Assembly: GCA_937958075.1 (NCBI GenBank)
Contig: CALFFB010000022.1
Coordinates: forward strand, 1-8,667
Direction of reading: 5' to 3'
Source: an uncultured Geobacteraceae bacterium
GTDB taxonomy: Bacteria > Desulfobacterota > Desulfuromonadia > Desulfuromonadales > Geopsychrobacteraceae
Length of the DNA stretch: 8,667 nucleotides
Part shown: positions 1 through 5,440 of the stretch, one piece after another
Position numbering within the stretch: position 1 is the first letter of the stretch
Layout: each line of letters begins with the position of its first letter
The notes under the pieces: model-generated
The model's database searches: none
The model's input: only the letters and a program-made list of their open reading frames with translations
Told to the model about the DNA's origin: nothing
Translations under genes and position numbers: made by a program

Positions 1-324
1 CTGAACTACCTGGAGCAGCTCTTTGTCAAGCTCAGACGCGGGCAGATTGTCAAAAGCGTACGCGGTCCCGGCGGCGGCTACATGCTGTCACGGGCGGCGA
101 GCCAGATCCGGGTAGACGAAATCATTGATACGGTGGAGGAAACCCTGGTGCCGGTATCCTGCATGAATGAAGACGGCAGTTGCGGCTGCGATTTTGAATG
201 CGCGACCCAGTCGGTCTGGCAGGGGCTGGGCCAGCAGATCAGGGTTTTTCTCTCATCGATGACCCTGGAAACCTTGACGGAAGAGGCGCGGCGACGCCTT
301 GATCAACGTGCAATCCAGAGCTGA
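1..324 (+). CDS. iscR: IscR-like Rrf2-family Fe-S regulator, 3' part only
   Basis: The gene is open from the left edge and its start lies outside the window; 107 codons remain, ending in TGA. Rrf2 proteins are dimeric winged-helix DNA-binding regulators, and IscR senses Fe-S cluster status and controls the operon it heads. The visible part begins in the winged-helix domain, with the conserved wing KSVRGPGGGYMLSR at residues 18-31, followed by the dimerisation helix. A cysteine cluster lies at C54, C61, C63 and C67, then ATQSVW. In E. coli IscR the ligands are three Cys plus a His three residues after the last Cys; here that position is Gln70, and there is one extra Cys. The next gene is a cysteine desulfurase 29 nt downstream, the usual neighbour of iscR. 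Family assignment is firm; cluster ligation is inferred. Confidence 0.9.
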   Translation: MNYLEQLFVKLRRGQIVKSVRGPGGGYMLSRAASQIRVDEIIDTVEETLVPVSCMNEDGSCGCDFECATQSVWQGLGQQIRVFLSSMTLETLTEEARRRLDQRAIQS

Positions 325-342
325 CAAGGCGCTGGTTGCTGT

Positions 343-347
343 GGAGG
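343..347 (+). promoter_or_regulatory. Shine-Dalgarno GGAGG that favours the GTG start of the desulfurase gene
   Basis: GGAGG at 343-347 abuts an in-frame ATG at 348, which is too close for normal initiation. It lies 6 nt from the in-frame GTG at 354, a normal spacing. An in-frame TTG at 336 precedes the motif. GTG 354 also gives the family-typical N-terminus (V/M)KIYLDNNATTP. Confidence 0.6.
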
Positions 348-353
348 ATGCAA

Positions 354-1568
354 GTGAAAATCTATCTCGACAATAACGCGACAACGCCGGTTAAAGGTGA
401 GGTTCTGGACGCCATGCTGCCCTTTTATCGTGAGCAGTTCGGCAACCCTTCAAGCGTCCACTGGGCCGGCCGCATGGTCAGCGGCGCCATTGAGAAGGCA
501 CGTGAGCAGGTTGCGCGACTGATCAACTGTTCGCCGGCGGAGATTATTTTTGTCTCCTGCGGCAGCGAGGGGGATAACTTCGCCATCAAGGGAACGGCAG
601 ATGCCCTCAAACACAAAGGAAACCACATTATCACCACCTCCGTGGAGCATCCCGCTGTGCTGGAGACCTGTGAGTTTCTCGAAAAGCAGGGATTTGCGGT
701 GACCTATCTGCCAGTTGACGAGCACGGCATGCTCGACCTTGCTGAACTTGAAGCCGCCATCACCGACAAGACCATTCTGATTTCCGTGATGTGGGCGAAC
801 AATGAAATCGGCAATATCTATCCCATGGCCAAAATCGGTGAAATTGCCCGACGCCACAATGTCCGCCTGCATACGGATGCGGTTCAGGCCGTCGGCAAGA
901 TCCCCGTTGATGTGCAGCAGGCCAAAGTTGATATGCTGGTCCTCTCCGGTCATAAGATCGGTGCCCCCAAAGGGGTTGGCGCCATGTATCTGAAGCGCGG
1001 AACACGCATCACCCGGTTTATGCACGGAGGCCATCAGGAGCGCAATCGCCGCGCCGGAACGCACAATGTGGCCGGCATTGTCGGCCTGGGGGTTGCCTGT
1101 GAACTGGCGCAACAGAACCTGGAAAAGGACTATCGCTTTATCCGGGGGTTACGGGACAAACTTGAACAGGGTATCCTGAACAGCGTTCCCGATGTGAAGC
1201 TCAACGGGCACCCCGATGCGGATCTGCGCCTGCCCAACACCCTGAATGTCAGCTTTAATTACATCGAAGGGGAATCTCTGCTGTTGTTTTTTGACATGAA
1301 AGGGATTGCTGCCTCGTCCGGGTCGGCCTGTACGTCGGGTTCTCTTGAGCCTTCTCATGTCATGAGCGCCATGGGGGTAGATATTGTCCTTGCCCATTCG
1401 AGCATCCGGTTCAGCTTTGGTGCGGACAACACCGAGGATGAAGTGGATTATATCCTGACCGAACTGCCGTCTATCGTACAGCGGTTGCGTGACATGAGCC
1501 CCCTGTATCACCGTCAGGAGCCGACCCCCCTGCATTGTGATGAATGTCGCATGGTGCATAAGGTCTGA
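354..1568 (+). CDS. iscS: Cysteine desulfurase, NifS/IscS type (group I)
   Basis: This PLP enzyme converts L-cysteine to alanine and carries the sulfur as a cysteine persulfide for Fe-S cluster assembly and tRNA thiolation in the cytoplasm. With the GTG start it has 404 residues, normal for NifS/IscS (about 385-405). Visible landmarks are the N-terminal YLDNNATTP, the conserved His in EHPAV (H99), the Schiff-base Lys in LSGHKIGAPKG (K201), RRAGTHNVAG near residue 234, and the catalytic Cys in SSGSACTSGS (C326) on a long group I-type loop. The last 19 residues form an extension after RLRDMSPLY and contain CDEC (C395/C398). It lies between the iscR-like gene and the IscU scaffold, so it is very likely their partner; it is also the plausible sulfur donor for MnmA downstream. 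It could equally be named nifS. Start alternatives are ATG 348 and TTG 336. Confidence 0.95.
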   Translation: MKIYLDNNATTPVKGEVLDAMLPFYREQFGNPSSVHWAGRMVSGAIEKAREQVARLINCSPAEIIFVSCGSEGDNFAIKGTADALKHKGNHIITTSVEHPAVLETCEFLEKQGFAVTYLPVDEHGMLDLAELEAAITDKTILISVMWANNEIGNIYPMAKIGEIARRHNVRLHTDAVQAVGKIPVDVQQAKVDMLVLSGHKIGAPKGVGAMYLKRGTRITRFMHGGHQERNRRAGTHNVAGIVGLGVACELAQQNLEKDYRFIRGLRDKLEQGILNSVPDVKLNGHPDADLRLPNTLNVSFNYIEGESLLLFFDMKGIAASSGSACTSGSLEPSHVMSAMGVDIVLAHSSIRFSFGADNTEDEVDYILTELPSIVQRLRDMSPLYHRQEPTPLHCDECRMVHKV

Positions 1569-1686
1569 CAATTGCCGCCGGATATTGTCCGGAATCAGGA
1601 ACGAGTGCACCCCCTGAACTCTGTACCGGGAGTGGCACTTGAAAAGAACAAACAGAACAGTCGTCTTCATTTCAAGGAGCAGCAGG

Positions 1687-2055
1687 ATGTATACGGAAAA
1701 AGTCATGGATCACTTCAGCAACCCGCGCAATGTCGGGGAGATCGAGAACGCTGATGGGGTCGGCGAAGTCGGCAACGCTTCGTGCGGCGATATTATGAAA
1801 ATTTTTCTCAAAGTCGAAGATGGCATTATCAAGGACGTGAAATTCAAGACTTTCGGTTGCGGTGCGGCCATCGCCACCTCATCCATGGTGACGGAACTGG
1901 CCATCGGCAAAACCCTTGATGAAGCCTTGGTCCTGACCAATCAGGCAGTTGCCGATGCCCTTGACGGTCTGCCGGCGGCGAAGATGCATTGTTCCAATCT
2001 GGCGGCTGATGCCCTGCACGAGGCCATCAAGGATTACAAGCAAAAGCATTCGTAA
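1687..2055 (+). CDS. iscU: Fe-S cluster assembly scaffold, IscU / NifU N-terminal type
   Basis: This 122-residue scaffold receives sulfur from the desulfurase, builds [2Fe-2S]/[4Fe-4S] clusters and passes them to apo-proteins. All three cluster cysteines are present: C33 in ASCGD, C58 in FGCGAAIATSS and C102 in KMHCSNLA. The conserved Asp (D35) and His (H101) are there too. It is a stand-alone U domain; the central ferredoxin-like and C-terminal Nfu domains of full NifU are absent. The site equivalent to the HscA-binding LPPVK of E. coli IscU reads LPAAK (95-99). ATG 1687 is chosen because AAGGAG at 1674-1679 is 7 nt upstream and it gives the usual MYTEKVMDHFxNPRN start; the frame is open further upstream. 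The 118-nt gap after the desulfurase gene holds only a weak 5-bp hairpin (1578-1592) and no clear promoter. No hscA, hscB, fdx or iscA follows. Confidence 0.95.
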   Translation: MYTEKVMDHFSNPRNVGEIENADGVGEVGNASCGDIMKIFLKVEDGIIKDVKFKTFGCGAAIATSSMVTELAIGKTLDEALVLTNQAVADALDGLPAAKMHCSNLAADALHEAIKDYKQKHS

Positions 2056-2095
2056 GAAAACCCGTGCCTGTTTATGAATGATCTGATGGGCGTTG

Positions 2096-2144
2096 AGCTG
2101 GTCGCATGTTTTCGTGTGGCGATGATACCAGCCGGCCACCAGCT
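2096..2144 (+). repeat. Cluster of competing inverted repeats in the iscU-mnmA gap
   Basis: AGCTGGT at 2096-2102 is complementary to ACCAGCT at 2138-2144, which is followed by a short T run. The same left arm can pair instead with ACCAGC at 2127-2132. GTGGC at 2116-2120 can pair with GCCAC at 2135-2139, which overlaps the first pairing. These are seen directly; folding of the RNA is inferred. They lie just upstream of the terminator hairpin before mnmA and could belong to a structured leader. Confidence 0.4.
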
Positions 2145-2154
2145 TTTATCAGCC

Positions 2155-2183
2155 AAAAGGCTTCGCCGACAGCGAAGCCTTTT
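2155..2183 (+). terminator. Intrinsic terminator-like hairpin between iscU and mnmA
   Basis: AAAAGGCTTCGC (2155-2166) and GCGAAGCCTTTT (2172-2183) are a perfect 12-bp inverted repeat with a 5-nt loop (CGACA). The 8-bp core is GC-rich and ends in four T, then GATTT. The flanking A4/T4 make it symmetric, so it could act on either strand. It would end the iscR-iscS-iscU transcript, but only 15 nt separate it from the mnmA start, so it may be a conditional attenuator for mnmA. Confidence 0.75.
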
Positions 2184-2189
2184 GATTTC

Positions 2190-2193
2190 GAGG
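2190..2193 (+). promoter_or_regulatory. Shine-Dalgarno GAGG supporting the GTG start of mnmA
   Basis: GAGG at 2190-2193 is 5 nt before GTG 2199 and lies just outside the terminator hairpin. The start at 2199 gives the expected short N-terminus before the PP-loop. The in-frame ATG at 2106 would add 31 residues encoded partly by the hairpin and has a poorer ribosome site. Confidence 0.6.
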
Positions 2194-2198
2194 ATGTC

Positions 2199-3272
2199 GT
2201 GAAAAAACGTGTTGTTGTTGCCATGAGCGGTGGTGTTGATTCATCAGTGACCGCCGCCCTGCTCAAGGAGCAGGGTTTTGAGGTCATCGGCATGACCATG
2301 CAGATCTGGGACTACTCCAGTTTTACCGCGCGCAATGGCGATACCTTCGGCAGCTGCTGTTCGCTGGACGACGTTTATGATGCCCGCAGGGTAGCGGAAG
2401 GTCTGCATATTCCTTTCTATGTCATCAACTTCGAAAAAGCTTTTCAACAGCAGGTCATTGACCGTTTTTGTGATGATTATCTTTCCGGGGTCACGCCCAA
2501 CCCCTGTGTTTTATGTAACCAGACCCTGAAGTTCGAGTTGTTGCTGCGCAAGGCCAGAGAACTGGAGGCGGATTTTCTGGCAACCGGACATTACGCCCGC
2601 ATCATCGAAGGACACCAGGGTTATGAACTGCGCAAAGGCCGCGACACAAACAAGGATCAGAGCTACTTTCTGTTTACCTTAAGCCAGCAACAGATGGCGC
2701 GGGTTCGTTTTCCCCTGGGTGACCTGACGAAAGAGCAGGTCCGGGAACAGGCCACCCGTTTCGATTTGCGCGTGGCTGACAAGCAGGAGAGTCAGGATAT
2801 CTGTTTCGTTCCCGATGGCGACTATGTCCGCTTTATCGAAGAAGAGCGTGGACCGCAGGACTGCTCCGGCGATATCGTTCATGTCAGTGGCCGGGTCCTG
2901 GCCCGGCACCAGGGTTATTACCGTTATACCGTCGGTCAACGCAAGGGGCTGGGGATCGGCTGGAGCGAACCCCTCTATGTTGTCGCCATCGACGCGCAAA
3001 CACGCCAGGTGGTGGTGGGTGAAAAACAGTATCTGAACCGGAAGGAGCTGGTGCTGCGTAATTGCCGCTGGAATATTCCGGTACCGACGGAACCCTTTGC
3101 CGCGTCTTGTCGCATCCGCTACCGTCATGCGGAACAACCGGCGACCATCCTTCCGGCCGGTGAAAACAGGTTCAGCGTTCATTTTGAGCAGGAACAAGCC
3201 GGGGTCACTCCAGGACAGGCGGCGGTGATTTATCAGGAAGATCGGGTTCTGGGGGGGGGATGGATTCAATAG
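2199..3272 (+). CDS. mnmA: tRNA-specific 2-thiouridylase MnmA
   Basis: MnmA activates U34 of the tRNAs for Lys, Glu and Gln by adenylation with ATP, then replaces the C2 oxygen with sulfur passed from a cysteine desulfurase. From GTG 2199 it has 357 residues, within the family range. The N-type ATP pyrophosphatase PP-loop SGGVDSS is at residues 10-16. The catalytic Cys is in PNPCVLCN (C106, with an additional C103). The second, persulfide-carrying Cys is in ESQDICFVPDGDY (C202). TGHYAR, NKDQSYFL, GQRKGLGIG and the C-terminal VLGGGWI are also typical. The gene begins 15 nt after a terminator-like hairpin and overlaps mtaB by 13 nt. The desulfurase encoded upstream is the likely sulfur source; no TusA-E relay genes are seen here. 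Function is firm; the start is likely. Confidence 0.96.
   Translation: MKKRVVVAMSGGVDSSVTAALLKEQGFEVIGMTMQIWDYSSFTARNGDTFGSCCSLDDVYDARRVAEGLHIPFYVINFEKAFQQQVIDRFCDDYLSGVTPNPCVLCNQTLKFELLLRKARELEADFLATGHYARIIEGHQGYELRKGRDTNKDQSYFLFTLSQQQMARVRFPLGDLTKEQVREQATRFDLRVADKQESQDICFVPDGDYVRFIEEERGPQDCSGDIVHVSGRVLARHQGYYRYTVGQRKGLGIGWSEPLYVVAIDAQTRQVVVGEKQYLNRKELVLRNCRWNIPVPTEPFAASCRIRYRHAEQPATILPAGENRFSVHFEQEQAGVTPGQAAVIYQEDRVLGGGWIQ
3251..3259 (+). repeat. G9 homopolymer at the mnmA/mtaB junction
   Basis: Nine consecutive G encode part of the conserved C-terminal VLGGGWI of MnmA and directly abut the ATG of mtaB. The run may help pair with the anti-Shine-Dalgarno. Homopolymers of this length are prone to slippage or sequencing error. 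As given, MnmA reads through in frame to its normal C-terminus. Confidence 0.9.
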
Positions 3273-4591
3273 CTATGGAGGGCACGCGGGTGGCGGTAGT
3301 CACCCTTGGTTGCAAAACCAATCAGTTCGAGTCGGCGGCCATGCAGGAAAAGCTTGTTCGGGCAGGGTGCGTCTCCGTTGATTTTAACGCCGGAGCCGAC
3401 CTGGTCATTGTTAATACCTGTACAGTGACGGCGTCGACTGACGCCCAGTCGCGTAACCTGATCCGGCGCGCCAGACGTCTTAATCCGAACACCCGCATTG
3501 TCGTTACCGGTTGTTATGCCCAGATCAATCCAGAGGCCCTCCGGTCGCTGCCGGGAGTAAGCCTTGTCATCGGCAACGAGGAAAAAGCACAACTTCTCGA
3601 ATTGCTGCATGCCGAGCCTCCAAACAGTCAGCAGGCGCCGGCCGTCCGGGTGGGGGATATCCGCTCGGTGGCCACCTGCGCCCCCCTTGAAATTCACAGT
3701 TTTACCCGGAGAAGCCGGGCTTTTGTGCAGATCCAGAACGGCTGTGACGCCTTTTGCTCCTATTGCATTATCCCCTATGCGCGGGGAGCGAGCCGTTCCG
3801 TTCCTCGGCAACAGGTGCTTGAGCAGGTTACAGCCTTTGCCCGGGCCGGTTATCACGAACTTGTTTTGACCGGCATCCATATCGGTGGTTACGGTCGCGA
3901 TCTGCGACCGCCTGGCGATCTGCTGCAGCTTCTGAAAAGCATAAAGCACAAAGGTTTCAACGGCCGTCTGCGCCTTGGCTCAATTGAACCGACGGAACTG
4001 CCGGATGAACTGTGCCGCTATGTTCTGCAATCGGACTGGATCTGCCCCCACTTCCATATCCCCCTGCAGTCAGGCGATGATCGGATACTGCGTCTGATGA
4101 ACCGTGACTATAATACAAAAATGTTTGCCGATCTGCTCCAGCGTCTCTGTCATTTGCATGCCGATGTCGCCATTGGCGTGGATGTCATCTGCGGTTTTCC
4201 CGGTGAGACGGATGAACATTTTGAGACAACCTGCCGGTTGCTGAGGGAACTGCCCGTCAGTTATCTCCATGTTTTCCCGTACAGTCGACGACCCGGCACC
4301 CCGGCGGCGCAGATGCAGGGACAGGTCCCTCCGGCGGTCATCAAGGAGCGCGCTGCCGTACTGCGCACTTTAAGTGACGAAAAACAACACCAATTCCGTC
4401 GCCGGTTCCTCGGTCGAATGCTTGATATGGTTCCTGAAAGGGGCACTGAGGGCGACCTTCATAAGGGAATCTCAGAGAACTATATCCCCTTGCTGATTGG
4501 GGCGACAGCAGCGACACAGGGCTGGCAACGGGTCAAGGCTGTGGAGCTTTTGCCGGAGGGCTTGCTGGTCGAGCCTGCTGGGACTGTTTAA
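3260..4591 (+). CDS. mtaB: tRNA (t6A37) C2-methylthiotransferase MtaB, radical SAM
   Basis: MtaB uses two [4Fe-4S] clusters and S-adenosylmethionine to convert t6A37 to ms2t6A37 in tRNAs reading ANN codons. The 443-residue length is typical. The N-terminal UPF0004 domain has its three cluster cysteines at C18 (TLGCKTNQFE), C54 (NTCTVT) and C85 (TGCYAQ). The radical SAM motif CDAFCSYC has C162, C166 and C169. IPLQSGDD at about 267-274 and GFPGETDEHF at about 312-321 are family motifs, and the last 65 or so residues fit a TRAM RNA-binding domain. TLGCK-N-E and NTCTVT favour MtaB over MiaB or RimO. ATG 3260 overlaps mnmA by 13 nt; ATG 3275, two bases after the mnmA stop, is an alternative start. 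Either arrangement suggests translational coupling. The Fe-S operon upstream matches its need for clusters. Confidence 0.93.
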   Translation: MDSIAMEGTRVAVVTLGCKTNQFESAAMQEKLVRAGCVSVDFNAGADLVIVNTCTVTASTDAQSRNLIRRARRLNPNTRIVVTGCYAQINPEALRSLPGVSLVIGNEEKAQLLELLHAEPPNSQQAPAVRVGDIRSVATCAPLEIHSFTRRSRAFVQIQNGCDAFCSYCIIPYARGASRSVPRQQVLEQVTAFARAGYHELVLTGIHIGGYGRDLRPPGDLLQLLKSIKHKGFNGRLRLGSIEPTELPDELCRYVLQSDWICPHFHIPLQSGDDRILRLMNRDYNTKMFADLLQRLCHLHADVAIGVDVICGFPGETDEHFETTCRLLRELPVSYLHVFPYSRRPGTPAAQMQGQVPPAVIKERAAVLRTLSDEKQHQFRRRFLGRMLDMVPERGTEGDLHKGISENYIPLLIGATAATQGWQRVKAVELLPEGLLVEPAGTV

Positions 4592-4608
4592 GATCAAGGA
4601 GGTTTTTT

Positions 4609-5292
4609 ATGAGCACCGATTTTTCCGATGCCCTTAAACGGTGTCATCTGTTCGCCGGGACTTCTCCGGAGGACCGCCAGCTGCTCCTCGGTATAGCCCG
4701 TCCCCGAGAAGGTGGTCGGGGGGACCTCTTGTTTGAGGAAGGGCAGAAAGCGCAGGGGTTTTACGTCGTGGTCAGTGGCAAGGTCAAGGTTTTCAAGCTG
4801 TCTGCGGACGGGCGTGAACGGATTCTGCACGTGATCCACGCAGGCGACACCTTTGCCGACGCTGCCATTTTTGCCGACGGCAACTATCCCGCCTTCGCCA
4901 TGTGTCTTGATCGGTCCTCGCTGTTGTTTTTCCCGAAAGACCAGTTTCTTGATCTGCTCCACAGCAAACCCAGACTGGCAATCAACATGATTGCCGGATT
5001 GTCCCGATTCTTGCGAACTTTTGCTGCCCAGATCGAGGATCTGACCTTTCGCGATGTTCCTTCGCGTCTGGCGCGTTTTCTCATCGATCAGCAACAACCC
5101 GGCAGCCTGGTCGTCGACTTGCCGGTGTCCAAATCCCAACTGGCATCGAATCTGGGAACAACCAGTGAAACCCTGTCCCGCACGTTGCGCAAGCTGGCCG
5201 AGGAGGAAATGATCAGGGTCAGGGGGCGAACTATTGAACTGCTTGATCCGGAGCGGTTGCAGGATCTGGTCGATGTGGAGCGCGGCCTGTAG
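4609..5292 (+). CDS. Crp/Fnr-family transcriptional regulator
   Basis: This is a 227-residue regulator with an N-terminal cyclic-nucleotide-binding-like beta roll (about 13-115), a dimerisation helix (about 118-148) and a C-terminal winged helix-turn-helix (about 150-215). The recognition helix reads TSETLSRTLRKL; the E187-x-x-S190-R191 pattern matches Fnr, whose site is TTGAT-N4-ATCAA. The Fnr N-terminal Cys cluster is absent (only C12 and C99), so it is not an Fnr-type Fe-S sensor. The cAMP contacts of E. coli CRP (Glu72, Arg82, Ser83) align roughly with Asp84, Pro94 and Ala95, so cAMP binding is doubtful. The signal sensed is unknown. A strong ribosome site, AAGGAGG at 4596-4602, sits 6 nt before the ATG. 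The gene starts 17 nt after mtaB, so it is likely transcribed with it. An Fnr-like box lies just downstream, ahead of the response regulator gene. Confidence 0.9.
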   Translation: MSTDFSDALKRCHLFAGTSPEDRQLLLGIARPREGGRGDLLFEEGQKAQGFYVVVSGKVKVFKLSADGRERILHVIHAGDTFADAAIFADGNYPAFAMCLDRSSLLFFPKDQFLDLLHSKPRLAINMIAGLSRFLRTFAAQIEDLTFRDVPSRLARFLIDQQQPGSLVVDLPVSKSQLASNLGTTSETLSRTLRKLAEEEMIRVRGRTIELLDPERLQDLVDVERGL

Positions 5293-5303
5293 AGCTATAC
5301 AGG
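5286..5303 (+). repeat. Small inverted repeat across the Crp/Fnr gene stop codon
   Basis: CCTGTA (5286-5291) and TACAGG (5298-5303) are complementary with a 6-nt spacer and overlap the TAG stop. There is no T run after it, so it is at best a weak hairpin or operator and not a convincing terminator. Confidence 0.35.
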
Positions 5304-5324
5304 TTAAAAGTCTGGTCTTTGCCT

Positions 5325-5352
5325 TGTTTTTAATTAAGATCAATGGTAAAAC
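5325..5352 (+). promoter_or_regulatory. Possible sigma70-type promoter for the response regulator gene
   Basis: TTGTTT (5325-5330) and TAAAAC (5347-5352) are spaced 16 nt apart, with 3/6 and 4/6 matches to the consensus. The match is weak, but this is the most AT-rich stretch between the two regulator genes and the Fnr-like box falls between the two elements. Confidence 0.25.
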
Positions 5353-5361
5353 TTAATTAAA
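5329..5361 (+). promoter_or_regulatory. AT-rich 10-bp inverted repeat, candidate operator
   Basis: TTTAATTAAG (5329-5338) and CTTAATTAAA (5352-5361) are perfect inverted copies separated by 13 nt, with arm centres 23 nt apart. Each arm contains the palindrome TTAATTAA. No T run follows, so it is not a terminator. It lies about 80-110 nt upstream of the response regulator start and looks like a dimer-binding site; the binding protein is unknown. Confidence 0.5.
5330..5343 (+). promoter_or_regulatory. Fnr-like box (9/10 match)
   Basis: TTAAT-TAAG-ATCAA matches TTGAT-N4-ATCAA at nine of ten defined positions. It lies 38 nt after a Crp/Fnr-family gene whose recognition helix has the Fnr-type E-SR residues. 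It overlaps the left arm of the AT-rich inverted repeat. Use by that regulator is inferred. Confidence 0.4.
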
Positions 5362-5375
5362 CGGGAGACAGTCGT

Positions 5376-5394
5376 CCTGTCAGCGACGGACAGG
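5376..5394 (+). repeat. GC-rich 6-bp inverted repeat in the response regulator leader
   Basis: CCTGTC (5376-5381) and GACAGG (5389-5394) can form a 6-bp hairpin with a 7-nt loop. It would lie in the 5' leader about 47 nt before the ATG. No function can be assigned. Confidence 0.3.
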
Positions 5395-5440
5395 CGGTGC
5401 GCTAAGGGCTGTAGCACAGGGGATGAGAAGGAGGCAGTGA

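Noticed and set aside
299..306. TTGATCAA palindrome near the end of the iscR-like gene
   Set aside because: It has two Fnr-like half sites but no 4-nt spacer and lies within coding sequence; 8-bp palindromes of this kind are expected by chance.
450..1112. 220-codon - strand frame opposite the desulfurase gene
   Set aside because: It lies wholly within a confident conserved gene, has no recognisable motif, and is a shadow of + strand codon use.
1578..1592. CCGGA/TCCGG hairpin in the iscS-iscU gap as a terminator
   Set aside because: The stem is only 5 bp and there is no T run, and iscU most likely shares the transcript.
2106..2198. ATG 2106 as an N-terminal extension of MnmA
   Set aside because: The extra 31 residues are partly encoded by the terminator hairpin and do not resemble the family. 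GTG 2199 has a well-spaced ribosome site and gives the usual N-terminus.
4594..5343. Long open frame on the - strand (249 codons) opposite the Crp/Fnr gene
   Set aside because: It is antisense to a clear family member with a strong ribosome site. Its translation shows no domain or motif and it follows from the codon bias of the + strand gene.
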